Below the pieces are notes generated by a model. That model searched no databases. It was not told where the DNA came from and worked only from the letters and a program-made list of their open reading frames with translations. A stretch of 64,000 nucleotides of DNA from positions 248,001-312,000 of the forward strand of contig JAFXUJ010000007.1 of the NCBI GenBank assembly GCA_017525025.1, read 5' to 3'. How positions within the stretch are numbered: position 1 is the stretch's first letter; each line of letters begins with the position of its first letter. Positions 33,834-41,886 of the stretch are shown in pieces. The position numbers and the translations under genes are program-made. The DNA comes from Elusimicrobiaceae bacterium (GTDB lineage Bacteria > Elusimicrobiota > Elusimicrobia > Elusimicrobiales > Elusimicrobiaceae).

Positions 33834-34583
33834 ATGAAAACAGGGTTATTTGTTTTGCTATTGGGGTTGGTAGGAGGAGGACTTTGCCACGCACAGGAAG
33901 GCAAAGTGCTTTGGGGCGTGGCAAAAACCGCGGGGATGACACAAACTGTCGGCCGGAAGGCCGCCAATCTTTATGCTACTACGCGTTTGGTTTTTCCGCT
34001 TGAGTTTGTAAACTTGCCGCAGGTTTTAACCAATGCTCCGGCCGTACCGGCCCAATTAGTAATACAACCGGATGAAGCCCAAAAACTCAGCATAGGGCCG
34101 GACGTCCAATTAGTACAGGCGGAGTTTTTTCCATCCAGGCAATTAACGCGGCATATGAAAGAATTTGACGATTTAGAGTTATATAGTTCTTTAAGTTTGG
34201 TGGGGCCTGCTTTTTACCGGGGTATGGTATTGGCGGATTTGTCCGGCTTAAAAGAAGTGTTAACGAAAGGACTGCAATGGAAAAAGACCAGTTACAACCG
34301 GATTTTTGCTTCCCGGTATCTTGCCGTAGCGTTGGACCATGCATACGTGAATCCCGGGCAGTTGCCGGCTCTGATACAAATTCCGGAGACCGATCACTTG
34401 AAGTTCAACAATGTGATGGATGGAGATAATTGGACGGTAACTTTTGGGAGGGATATCCCCGCAGATGCCCTATCCCGTGTAATGGTATTTTTAAAAATTA
34501 ACGGCCATCCGGGATGGTATGACGTAAAATGGCAAGAGGATAAAATAGTTCTTTTTCCGGGTACGCCTATTAAGGAGCATTAA
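33834..34583 (+). CDS. Array gene 5: secreted ART-like protein
   Basis: 249 residues; begins 2 nt after gene 4, with no ribosome site of its own, so translation is probably coupled. Signal peptide ends CHA, mature Gln. FYRGMVLADL, VLTKGLQWKKTSYNRIFASRY then AVALDHAY (Tyr after A...), LPALIQIPET, VTFGRDIPADALSRVMVF, GHPGWYDVKWQEDKIV. The Glu-equivalent position is Thr. It is shorter between the second and third elements than most copies. Confidence 0.83.
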   Translation: MKTGLFVLLLGLVGGGLCHAQEGKVLWGVAKTAGMTQTVGRKAANLYATTRLVFPLEFVNLPQVLTNAPAVPAQLVIQPDEAQKLSIGPDVQLVQAEFFPSRQLTRHMKEFDDLELYSSLSLVGPAFYRGMVLADLSGLKEVLTKGLQWKKTSYNRIFASRYLAVALDHAYVNPGQLPALIQIPETDHLKFNNVMDGDNWTVTFGRDIPADALSRVMVFLKINGHPGWYDVKWQEDKIVLFPGTPIKEH

Positions 34584-34595
34584 AACGGAACCACT

Positions 34596-35375
34596 ATGAA
34601 ACAAATGATACTTATTTTATTATCGGTTATATGTTTTTCCCCCTTGTTTGCCCAAAGCGGGAAGATTTTGGACACTGGTATGAAAGCGGCTTCTTCGCCG
34701 AAAGAGTTTGTGTTAAAAGTAGGGCAAAAAGCCGGACAACAGCTTGCCCGGCAAGCGGTGTGTAATATTCCGATGGCACAAATTTTGAACTGGAGTGGAC
34801 AACCTTTAGTGCGGGTGCGGCGGTCGGAAGATATTGTTGTCCCTTTCAGCCCTGAAAACCCCGTATCGTTGCTGGCCAAAGTGCTGGACTATAATGTGGC
34901 GGCACGGTATATCTTCCCTGAAGGCAGAGATGAACATAAAATTTATATACCTACCCCTTGGGAGAACCAAACGCAGCCGGCCTGGTATAGAGGCATGAAA
35001 ATACATAATTTACTTGAGCTGAGAAATTTGCTGGAAAATGGGCTGGAATTAAGCAAAATAAGTCCTCGCTATCCGGGTATTTTTTCAACGAGCGAGGTTG
35101 ACCTGGCCTTGAAACATGCCGTTCCTTGGGGAGCGGTAGCCCCCGTGTTGCCGGTTGTAGTAAAGATGCCGGCTACGTTTGAGTTGTCAAAAGAAAACGA
35201 ACCGGACGGATATGCTGATTTTCTGCGGTTGTTCCGGCGTGATATTAGGCCGGATCAGATTGAAGATGTAATGGTATTTTTGTCAGTAAACGAAACCCCG
35301 GGCTGGTATAAAGTAGTGTTACAGGAAGGTGAACTTGTTTTCATTCCGGCTTTTGGAAGCCTAAAGACTTGGTAA
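34596..35375 (+). CDS. Array gene 6: secreted ART-like protein
   Basis: 259 residues; begins 12 nt after gene 5 with a weak site. Signal peptide ends LFA, mature Gln. ILNWSGQPLVRVRR replaces the NLPG motif. WYRGMKI, LLENGLELSKISPRYPGIFSTS (two-residue insertion before the strand), DLALKHAVP (His in place of Tyr), LPVVVKMPA, RLFRRDIRPDQIEDVMVFL, ETPGWYKVVLQEGELVF. The Glu-equivalent position is Leu, with an Asp two residues earlier. Confidence 0.83.
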   Translation: MKQMILILLSVICFSPLFAQSGKILDTGMKAASSPKEFVLKVGQKAGQQLARQAVCNIPMAQILNWSGQPLVRVRRSEDIVVPFSPENPVSLLAKVLDYNVAARYIFPEGRDEHKIYIPTPWENQTQPAWYRGMKIHNLLELRNLLENGLELSKISPRYPGIFSTSEVDLALKHAVPWGAVAPVLPVVVKMPATFELSKENEPDGYADFLRLFRRDIRPDQIEDVMVFLSVNETPGWYKVVLQEGELVFIPAFGSLKTW

Positions 35376-35380
35376 ACAGT

Positions 35381-36148
35381 ATGAGAAAATTATTACTCGC
35401 TTTACTATATAGCATGTGTATAATGCCTGTTTTTGCCCAATTTGGCAGGGGAATAGCGTCTAGCGTGAATGTGGTGGGGCTGGCGGACTCCGTACAGCGG
35501 ACCGCTGCGCAACGCTTATTACAAGCAGGCAAACCGCCTCAAAACTTTTCTGTGCGGGTGGCTTTACCGCAAAAAACACATTTTCTCTTGATGGCACAAT
35601 TAGTAAACAGTGATAAGTTTTTAAACGAAGTATTCCCTCTGCAAGGGTTAAGGTATTTGCCTAAAACGTTTACCGATGGCACACCGTCTTTGTTTAGGGG
35701 GATGTCGTTGAGCCGGGTAGAAGATCTAAAAAATATTTTACAGAAAGGGCTTGAACGAAATAAATCTATTTATTCGGCATTGTATTTTTCGGGGAATATA
35801 GACGAGGCATTATCTTCTGCCATAAACGAAGGGCCGGCTATACCGGTGCTGATTAAGGTGGAGATGACATCCCGATTATTGCGCAGATTTCGTTCCCCGT
35901 ACCATGACGTGGCAGATAATTATGTGTTTACGCGTGATTTGCCTTCCCCTTTTCTTACCAAAGTGGTGGTCTTTTTGGAAGTGGACGGAAAGCCCGGCTG
36001 GTATGAGGCCGTGCTGGAAAATGATGAACTTATTTTTATCCCGGCGGTTACCGATTTTTTTAGAAGTGATAGTTTGCCGATACATCAGTTTGATGTGCCA
36101 AATGTTAATTCATGGCGGAACAGATGGAAGAAAATTTTTAGGTTTTAA
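35381..36148 (+). CDS. Array gene 7: secreted ART-like protein
   Basis: 255 residues; start at 35381, 5 nt after gene 6, no ribosome site. Signal peptide ends VFA, mature Gln. SLFRGMSL, ILQKGLERNKSIYSALYFSGN, DEALSSAIN (Tyr lost), IPVLIKVEM, NYVFTRDLPSPFLTKVVVFL, GKPGWYEAVLENDELIF. The Glu-equivalent residue is Asn. It has a longer basic C-terminal tail (HQFDVP ... RNRWKKIF) of the kind seen in genes 12-14. The stop is directly followed by the start of gene 8. Confidence 0.83.
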   Translation: MRKLLLALLYSMCIMPVFAQFGRGIASSVNVVGLADSVQRTAAQRLLQAGKPPQNFSVRVALPQKTHFLLMAQLVNSDKFLNEVFPLQGLRYLPKTFTDGTPSLFRGMSLSRVEDLKNILQKGLERNKSIYSALYFSGNIDEALSSAINEGPAIPVLIKVEMTSRLLRRFRSPYHDVADNYVFTRDLPSPFLTKVVVFLEVDGKPGWYEAVLENDELIFIPAVTDFFRSDSLPIHQFDVPNVNSWRNRWKKIFRF

Positions 36149-36892
36149 ATGAATAAAATAATTCTTATTTTACTACTTGCTTGTTGTACAGCCCCCTCTT
36201 TTGCCCAAAGAGGAGTTGAACACGCAATGGGAAATTATACGAGACTGACCGAACAGGTCGCCCGGGCTATGCGACGGGAAATGCGGTTTGCAAACCGGCA
36301 AATACGTTTGTTGGATGAATTGAAGCACTGTCGGCGGATTCCGTTACAAATTACCGGGTTATCTACTACCGGGATGGCTTCCCTGGCGTTGCCCGCTATG
36401 CAAGCCAGCCGTTTCAATTTGCCGTTGGCCCACTTATCACTAAACCATGACCAAAATATATATAAATTGGCCATTACACGTTTGCAAAATTACCTCACGC
36501 ATGTCACTGAGGCGGAAGACACAAAGTTCGTATACCGGGGGATGCATTTAGGAGATCTAAGCGAAATAGAGCATATTTTACTGGAAGGATTAGAAATAGA
36601 CAAAACAGGTTATGACGCTGTTTATGTTTCCCAATCTCTTAATTTTGCCTTGGGATATGCCGAAAATTCCCTCGGTCAAATTCCCGTGTTGGTGGTCCTG
36701 GAGGGAGACATAATAGATGATTTAGCACCCAGTATTAGATGGCCTGACCTTGATGTATATGAGTCCGAAACCGATATTCCGGCAGATGCTATTTCACACG
36801 TGTTTGCTTTTTTGAACATTAGTGGCCGGCCGGCTTGGTACCGGGTAGTGTTAGACGATGAAATGATTTTTATACCACTGTCAAAGGAGTAA
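36149..36892 (+). CDS. Array gene 8: secreted ART-like protein (twin of gene 11)
   Basis: 247 residues; zero-nt gap from gene 7. Signal peptide ends SFA, mature Gln. The N-terminal helical part is Arg-rich (RAMRREMRFANRQIRLLDEL). FVYRGMHL, ILLEGLEIDKTGYDAVYVSQ, FALGYAEN, IPVLVVLEG, VYESETDIPADAISHVFAFLNI, GRPAWYRVVLDDEMIFIPL. Its last about 45 residues are nearly identical to gene 11. The protein ends right after the final strand, without the tail of other copies. Confidence 0.84.
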   Translation: MNKIILILLLACCTAPSFAQRGVEHAMGNYTRLTEQVARAMRREMRFANRQIRLLDELKHCRRIPLQITGLSTTGMASLALPAMQASRFNLPLAHLSLNHDQNIYKLAITRLQNYLTHVTEAEDTKFVYRGMHLGDLSEIEHILLEGLEIDKTGYDAVYVSQSLNFALGYAENSLGQIPVLVVLEGDIIDDLAPSIRWPDLDVYESETDIPADAISHVFAFLNISGRPAWYRVVLDDEMIFIPLSKE

Positions 36893-36898
36893 ATCTCT

Positions 36899-37681
36899 AT
36901 GAAAAAAATACTAATTATGTTGTTTTTGGTGTATTGTATCGGCCCTGCTTTTGCCCAAAAGGGAGCCGGTAAGGCCGCACAGAGTTTGACAGGCCTGGAA
37001 AGACAGGTCGCCCGGGCGGCGCAAAAAACGGTACGTACCGCGTTGGCGGCCGAGTATGTGCCTATTACCAATTTGCCGGGATCACCAACGGTAAAATTTC
37101 GCTTGCCATTCGTAGCGGGTGTGGAAAAAAGTACAGCCGCGTTACTTGCCCCGGATGATGTGTATCCGCTGGTTTTTTCCAAAGGTCCGCGGGCTACGTA
37201 CCCTAAAAAAATGTTTGTACCGCAAGGATTTTTGAGTAAAAACAAAAATTTTTATCGGGGAATGAAACTGGTCAGCTTGGAAGATTTAACCAACTTATTT
37301 AAAAACGGTTTGGAACTTGGTAAAAGCGTTGATTTTCCTGATAAAATCTACGCCACGTCGGAAGCATCTTTTGCCGTGGCGTATGCCATGCCCAGCACGG
37401 CGTATAACAGTTTTTGGGAGGTAGAGGCCAATTTACCGGTGCTTATTAAAATCCCGGCCACAGAAGAGTTGCGTCAATATGCTCCGGAAGTGTTTAGATA
37501 TCACGAGACTTTCCGACGGGATGTACCGGCACAATTTATTTCGGACATTTGGGTGTTTTTAGAAGTGAACGGAAAGCCCGATTGGTACAAAGTTGTATGG
37601 CAAAATGGTGAATTGGTATTTACACCGGCTCCCGGGAAAATGCGTTCCTGGTCTGCCGGGGTTGAAAAGAAGAATAAATGA
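36899..37681 (+). CDS. Array gene 9: secreted ART-like protein
   Basis: 260 residues; AAAGGAG lies 9 nt upstream of the ATG, one of the few strong sites in the array. Signal peptide ends AFA, mature Gln. ITNLPGSPTVKFRLP, NFYRGMKL, LFKNGLELGKSVDFPDKIYATS, FAVAYAMP, LPVLIKIPA, TFRRDVPAQFISDIWVFLEV, GKPDWYKVVWQNGELVFTP. The position six before the Asp is His, with Glu one residue later. All hallmark elements are present. Confidence 0.85.
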   Translation: MKKILIMLFLVYCIGPAFAQKGAGKAAQSLTGLERQVARAAQKTVRTALAAEYVPITNLPGSPTVKFRLPFVAGVEKSTAALLAPDDVYPLVFSKGPRATYPKKMFVPQGFLSKNKNFYRGMKLVSLEDLTNLFKNGLELGKSVDFPDKIYATSEASFAVAYAMPSTAYNSFWEVEANLPVLIKIPATEELRQYAPEVFRYHETFRRDVPAQFISDIWVFLEVNGKPDWYKVVWQNGELVFTPAPGKMRSWSAGVEKKNK

Positions 37682-38400
37682 AGAAACTATTTATTATTTT
37701 ATTACTGGTGGGTTGTTTTACCCCTGCTCCTGCTCAACAAAGGGCCAGAAGTTGTTTGCGAACAGTTAGGCAAATAATCAGCGGAAAAACTGTCCGGCAG
37801 ATCTATCCGGCACGTGTTGTGAATATGCCCGGTGCACCGCTGGTATCGGTGCATTTGCCGAAAAATGTAGCGGCAAAAACCGGGGGCCTTTTATCTGCAC
37901 GGTTACTAACACCGGGCGAGGTTTATCGGTTTGTTAATTTGGATGCTTTTGGCCAGTTACACGTTCCCCAATCCTTTACCCGGCAAGAATCTGCCGTATA
38001 TAGAGGGCTTAGCGTGGAAAATTTGCCGGCACTTGCGCGCCTGTTTAGGAAGGGAATGGAAATTAAAAAGAGTGAATTTCCGGAAATCTATTCTTCTCAT
38101 AAATTAGGGAAGGCCCTGGGGTATATTTTCCCTTCTTATGAAAAATCTTCGGTTGTAAATTATGAATTACCGGTATTAGTAAAAATACCCCTTAACAAAA
38201 AAATATTAAAGAACAACCCCCCCGCTGCGCTCATCAACGACGATATTATTTTTAATGAGGATATTAACCCACAGTTTATATCGGAAATAATGGTATTTTT
38301 AGAAATAAACGGCCGGGCAGATTGGTACCGCGTAGTAATGGAAAAAGGAGAGGTAAAGTTTCTTTATACGCCCACTACACGGATAGCAGATTACGAGTGA
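37678..38400 (+). CDS. Array gene 10: secreted ART-like protein (similar to gene 3)
   Basis: 240 residues, the shortest copy. Overlaps gene 9 by 4 nt (ATGA). Signal peptide ends APA, mature Gln. VVNMPGAPLVSVHLP, AVYRGLSV, LFRKGMEIKKSEFPEIYSSH, KALGYIFP, LPVLVKIPL, DDIIFNEDINPQFISEIMVFLEI, GRADWYRVVMEKGEVKFLY. Asp occupies the Glu-equivalent place. The IYSS and LGY elements and RADWY mirror gene 3, suggesting that these two derive from one duplication. Confidence 0.83.
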   Translation: MKKLFIILLLVGCFTPAPAQQRARSCLRTVRQIISGKTVRQIYPARVVNMPGAPLVSVHLPKNVAAKTGGLLSARLLTPGEVYRFVNLDAFGQLHVPQSFTRQESAVYRGLSVENLPALARLFRKGMEIKKSEFPEIYSSHKLGKALGYIFPSYEKSSVVNYELPVLVKIPLNKKILKNNPPAALINDDIIFNEDINPQFISEIMVFLEINGRADWYRVVMEKGEVKFLYTPTTRIADYE

Positions 38401-38405
38401 ACACG

Positions 38406-39170
38406 ATGAAACGGTTATTATTTGTTTTAATATGCAATTTATGTATAACCCCTGTTTTTGCACAAAAAGGAGTGAATAGGGCCGTGAGGAGTTTGCCTCA
38501 TTTAAGTGAAGAAGCCATCGTACGTAATGCAATAGCCCAACAGATGCGGTTTTTGGCCCGGCGGGAGCTTTTAACGATGGAATTAGCCGAGTACCAACTG
38601 GTTCCGCTAAAAATTGACGGCCTAACCGGTTCTTGGCCGACGGTGTTTGCTATGCCTTTTCAAAAGGCCACCCCCCCAGAAATAATTTCCGGGCGTTTGT
38701 TGCCGGAAGGGTACAATGATACGTATGGAGCGGCGGATATGAATTTGAATTTTTTCCTTTCCCAGCAGCATGATGAGGAATGGACAAGATTTTTATACCG
38801 AGGTATGACGCTAAGTAATTTGGATGAGTTGGAACATATTTTACTGCATGGATTGGAGACAAGCAAAACAACATGCGAGGCCGTATATGTATCTACAGTC
38901 CCCTGGTATGCTAGGAGTTACTCAAAATTGCTGGACGGTACAAAAATTCCGGTGTTTGTGGCGATGGATGAAGATCTGGTAGCCGATTATTTGACGCCAA
39001 AACGGGCCTTCAGTGAATATTTTTCCGAAACCGATATTCCGGCTGAAACCATTGCACACGTGTTTGCTTTCTTGAACATTAGCGGTCAGCCGGCTTGGTA
39101 CCGGGTCGTATTAGATGATGAAATGATTTTTATTCCCTTGCCCGATATGCCGGGGATAGAGGGTAAGTAA
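38406..39170 (+). CDS. Array gene 11: secreted ART-like protein (twin of gene 8)
   Basis: 254 residues; start at 38406 rather than an upstream in-frame codon that would lie within gene 10. Signal peptide ends VFA, mature Gln. FLYRGMTL, ILLHGLETSKTTCEAVYVST, YARSYSKL, IPVFVAMDE, EYFSETDIPAETIAHVFAFLNI, GQPAWYRVVLDDEMIFIPL. A Glu sits six before the conserved Asp. The C-terminal 40 residues match gene 8 almost exactly while the middle has diverged, so recent duplication or gene conversion is likely. Confidence 0.84.
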   Translation: MKRLLFVLICNLCITPVFAQKGVNRAVRSLPHLSEEAIVRNAIAQQMRFLARRELLTMELAEYQLVPLKIDGLTGSWPTVFAMPFQKATPPEIISGRLLPEGYNDTYGAADMNLNFFLSQQHDEEWTRFLYRGMTLSNLDELEHILLHGLETSKTTCEAVYVSTVPWYARSYSKLLDGTKIPVFVAMDEDLVADYLTPKRAFSEYFSETDIPAETIAHVFAFLNISGQPAWYRVVLDDEMIFIPLPDMPGIEGK

Positions 39171-39177
39171 TTTTTTT

Positions 39178-40056
39178 ATGAAGAAAATTGTACTGATAAT
39201 TATAATGGGTTTATGTGCTTTCCCGGCGTGCGCGCAATGGCGGACTTTGAGCGGGTGGACCTCTTGGAATGGGCGGACCGGCTGGAACGGAGTACGCAAA
39301 TCGGCTGCGTCGGCCCCACGCGTGGCAGGAAATGTGGAAAAGGCTGTTACACGTGCTCTTGTGCAAGTTAAACCGCCCATGGCTACCCATATTCAAATTA
39401 CCAATTTATCCGGCAAACCGTTTGTTAAATTGGCTACCCCCCTTCCGGTAAAAAATGGTGTACTCGGCAACCCGTTCCCGATATTGCAAGCCCGTGTATT
39501 AAGCGGGGAGGAAAATTACAAGCATTTACTCCCTGATAGGGGCGGCTTCTTCCCCCCGGTTTATGTGCCGGAGGCCCTTAATGCGCAAGAGGAAGCCGGG
39601 TTTCGCGGGTTGAAATTGTATAACTTGCGAGATGTACAGCATATTTTGGAATACGGGTTAGAATATAGAAAAGTAACTGCAAAAATGGAAAATAAGATTT
39701 ATTTTGCCGACGGAGTATATCACGCTGCCGGTTATATAACCGACAACGACTCTTCATATTTGGAATTACCCACGCTGGTTAGGTTTAAATTGTTGCCGGA
39801 TAAAAGCAATATCTATGCGAATGTTTCACTGTTTTTTGATTTGAACTATTATTATTGGGCAAAAAATATTCCGTCCGGCTATATACAAGATGTAATGGTT
39901 TTTTTAGAAGTAGAGGGTGTGCCGGGCTGGTATAAAGCCACATTAGAAAACGGAGAACTCGTGTTGGCGCCGGCTCCTAGCCGTGTGTTTAAGAGCAGTG
40001 AACTAATTAAACATGATTTTCAAATACCTGGGCGGAATATAGAGGAAACCTGGTAA
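39178..40056 (+). CDS. Array gene 12: secreted ART-like protein with WNG repeat (twin of gene 14)
   Basis: 292 residues, the longest copy. Signal peptide ends ACA, mature Gln. The N-terminus carries an internal repeat SGWTSWNGRTGWNG, then KSAASAPRVAGNVEKAVTRAL shared with gene 14. ITNLSGKPFVKL, AGFRGLKL, ILEYGLEYRKVTAKMENKIYFAD, HAAGYITD, LPTLVRFKL, YYWAKNIPSGYIQDVMVFLEV (Asp changed to Asn), GVPGWYKATLENGELVLAP, then the tail LIKHDFQIP...ETW. The Glu-equivalent residue is Tyr. Confidence 0.84.
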   Translation: MKKIVLIIIMGLCAFPACAQWRTLSGWTSWNGRTGWNGVRKSAASAPRVAGNVEKAVTRALVQVKPPMATHIQITNLSGKPFVKLATPLPVKNGVLGNPFPILQARVLSGEENYKHLLPDRGGFFPPVYVPEALNAQEEAGFRGLKLYNLRDVQHILEYGLEYRKVTAKMENKIYFADGVYHAAGYITDNDSSYLELPTLVRFKLLPDKSNIYANVSLFFDLNYYYWAKNIPSGYIQDVMVFLEVEGVPGWYKATLENGELVLAPAPSRVFKSSELIKHDFQIPGRNIEETW

Positions 40057-40109
40057 AACATTTCCGGAAAGAAATAGGGACCCCTTGTGTCACCCCTAAG
40101 AGGATGTAA

Positions 40110-40142
40110 ATGAAAAAAATTATATTAATATTGATGGATTAA
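40110..40142 (+). pseudogene. Truncated array copy (signal peptide stub)
   Basis: AGAGGATG then ATG and ten codons reading MKKIILILMD before a stop, in the 99-nt gap between genes 12 and 13. The residues are the start of an array-type signal peptide. Nothing beyond it matches, so it looks like the 5' scar of a deleted copy. Confidence 0.55.
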
Positions 40143-40155
40143 AGGAGCAGAACAA

Positions 40156-40935
40156 ATGAAGAAATTAGTTGTTATATTGCTATTTATCGATTGTATCAGC
40201 CCTGCCTTTGCACAATGGGAAGGAATAGCAAAAGTCGGGGCAGAGGCAGCCGGGCGCGGAGCAGAATTGACCGCCGCCGTCACTCGTAAAGCGGCTGCCG
40301 CTGTGCAAGAGGCCCAAGCGTCGGCTTTTCGGTTAGTGCGATTAATTAATATGCCCAAGGAGCCGCTACTGCGTGTACAGGTGCCGCAAACCGTTATTTC
40401 TGCGGATGATCAGATAATATCGGCGCGGGTGTTGAATGGAGCGGATTTTAGCGAGGGTATATTCCCCCAAGATGACTTGATACATTTACCGTTAACATTG
40501 AATGATGCGCAGCCGGCCTTGTATAGAGGTTTGGGATTAAAAATAGCGGATATAAAGGATATTTTGACCAAAGGTATGGGATTAAACAAATCCTATTATC
40601 AAAAATTATTCTTTTCGTCCGAGGCAGAAGAGGCCGTTTTCTACGCTGACAAAGAGGAAGTGTTAATCCCGGTAGTGGTAAAAGTAAACGTAACGCCCGA
40701 ATCGCAACTTTGGCCTTCTCTTCGGTTACGTGCAAACAATACTTATACAATTTCGCAAGAGATTCCGGCAAGATTTATTAGTGATATGGTGGCGTTCTTG
40801 GAGGTAAACGGAGAAGGGGTCTGGTACAAAGCGGTATTGGTAGATGGCGAGTTGACCTTCGTGCCTGCGCCGACCCGTTTGTTTGAAACACGTGATTTAA
40901 TCGTCCATCGCTTCCGTGTACCTAGAGAATGGTGA
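40156..40935 (+). CDS. Array gene 13: secreted ART-like protein
   Basis: 259 residues; AAAGGAG lies 8 nt before the ATG. Signal peptide ends AFA, mature Gln. LINMPKEPLLRVQVP, ALYRGLGL, ILTKGMGLNKSYYQKLFFSS, EAVFYADK, IPVVVKVNV, YTISQEIPARFISDMVAFLEV (Asp changed to Glu), GEGVWYKAVLVDGELTFVP, tail LIVHRFRVP. The Glu-equivalent residue is Thr. It lies between the twins 12 and 14, so the duplication that made those twins involved more than adjacent copying. Confidence 0.84.
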   Translation: MKKLVVILLFIDCISPAFAQWEGIAKVGAEAAGRGAELTAAVTRKAAAAVQEAQASAFRLVRLINMPKEPLLRVQVPQTVISADDQIISARVLNGADFSEGIFPQDDLIHLPLTLNDAQPALYRGLGLKIADIKDILTKGMGLNKSYYQKLFFSSEAEEAVFYADKEEVLIPVVVKVNVTPESQLWPSLRLRANNTYTISQEIPARFISDMVAFLEVNGEGVWYKAVLVDGELTFVPAPTRLFETRDLIVHRFRVPREW

Positions 40936-40959
40936 TAATGGCTACTTAAAAAAAGATAA

Positions 40960-41823
40960 ATGAAGAAATTACTTGTTATTTTAATGTTTATATGTGGCGC
41001 AGGTCCCGCCTTTGCACAATGGCGGACTTTGAGCGGTTGGAGCGCTTGGAACGGACTACGGAAATCCGCCGCGTCGGCCCCGCGCGTTGCGGAAAATGTG
41101 GAATGGGGCGTTACGCGTGCGCTTGCAAAAACAGTTCCGCCCATGGCTACGCATATACAAATTACAAATTTGCCGGGTGAACCGCTAGTCAAACTAGGTA
41201 CCCCCCTCCCGGTGCCGGAAGGCATGACGGTTCGTAGGCGTTTTCCTGTTTTGCCCGCCCGCATGTTAAGCGGAGAAGAAAGTGCCAAAAGTATTGCAGA
41301 AAATAATGTTTATGGATATAGTGCTGTATATATCCCATCAGTTCTAAATACTGAGGAGCCATCATTTTACAAAGGGATTCATTTGTTTGATTTAAAATCT
41401 GTAAAAAATATTTTAAGATATGGCCTAGAAACGGAGAAGGTATCCACAAAATTCCATGGGAAAATGTATTTTTCCGGGCGTTTACTTCGTACAATTCAAT
41501 TCAGCACGGACTATGCATCTGAGCATAATCTGCTCCCTACTATAGTTCGGTTTAATGTGCCTAGAGGAGTGTATTTTCAGCGGGAACAAAGGGCCGGGTT
41601 TATGGATTACGTTATTTTTTCTGATGTCCCTGCCAATAACCTCATGGATGTAATGGTATTTTTGGAGGTGGGTGGTCAGCCGGGTTGGTACAAGGCGACG
41701 CTGGAAAACGGAAAACTTGTTTTTACTCCGGCACAGAGTCGCGTGTTTGACGTTTCCGAAATAATTGAGCATGACATTCTTAAAATACCCGAAAAGAATG
41801 TAGAGGAAATCTGGGGATTTTAA
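40960..41823 (+). CDS. Array gene 14: secreted ART-like protein with YKG (twin of gene 12)
   Basis: 287 residues. Signal peptide ends AFA, mature Gln. The first about 75 residues closely match gene 12 (WRTLSG, KSAASAPRVAENVE, MATHIQITNLPGEPLVKLGT). SFYKGIHL: the YRG Arg is Lys. ILRYGLETEKVSTKFHGKMYFSG, RTIQFSTD (Ala and Tyr lost), LPTIVRFNVP, DYVIFSDVPANNLMDVMVFLEV, GQPGWYKATLENGKLVFTP, tail LIEHDIL-like (EIIEHDILKIP). Asp is in the Glu-equivalent place. Probably not active as an ART if the Arg is required. Last gene before the terminator. Confidence 0.83.
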   Translation: MKKLLVILMFICGAGPAFAQWRTLSGWSAWNGLRKSAASAPRVAENVEWGVTRALAKTVPPMATHIQITNLPGEPLVKLGTPLPVPEGMTVRRRFPVLPARMLSGEESAKSIAENNVYGYSAVYIPSVLNTEEPSFYKGIHLFDLKSVKNILRYGLETEKVSTKFHGKMYFSGRLLRTIQFSTDYASEHNLLPTIVRFNVPRGVYFQREQRAGFMDYVIFSDVPANNLMDVMVFLEVGGQPGWYKATLENGKLVFTPAQSRVFDVSEIIEHDILKIPEKNVEEIWGF

Positions 41824-41836
41824 TTATTGTTTATAT

Positions 41837-41868
41837 AAAAAACCCCGCTCGGATGAGCGGGGTTTTTG
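41837..41868. terminator. Bidirectional terminator at end of array
   Basis: Hairpin AAAAACCCCGCTC / GAGCGGGGTTTTT with A and T runs, between the array and the convergent pnp gene. Confidence 0.9.
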
Positions 41869-41886
41869 TTCGTGAAACTTTACAAA

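Larger units (their letters stand above)
30590..41823 (+). repeat. Tandem array of 14 paralogous secreted ART-like genes
   Basis: Fourteen rightward genes in 11.2 kb, nearly all separated by -4 to +42 nt (one 99-nt gap holding a truncated copy), with no unrelated gene among them. All encode a signal peptide ending in AQ, a short helical segment, an NLPG-P-like motif and an approximately 130-residue C-terminal domain with the [YF][RK]G / I[YF].S / A..Y / DiPa / WYkv pattern. Similarity between neighbours varies from close twins (genes 8 and 11; 12 and 14) to strongly diverged. A terminator follows at 41837. Confidence 0.9.

Noticed and set aside
38322-38405. Extra 28 codons on array gene 11
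   Set aside because: They lie inside gene 10 and would precede the signal peptide.
30590-41823. Toxin-immunity array
   Set aside because: All 14 genes are the same family and carry signal peptides; no alternating unrelated small genes that could be immunity proteins.
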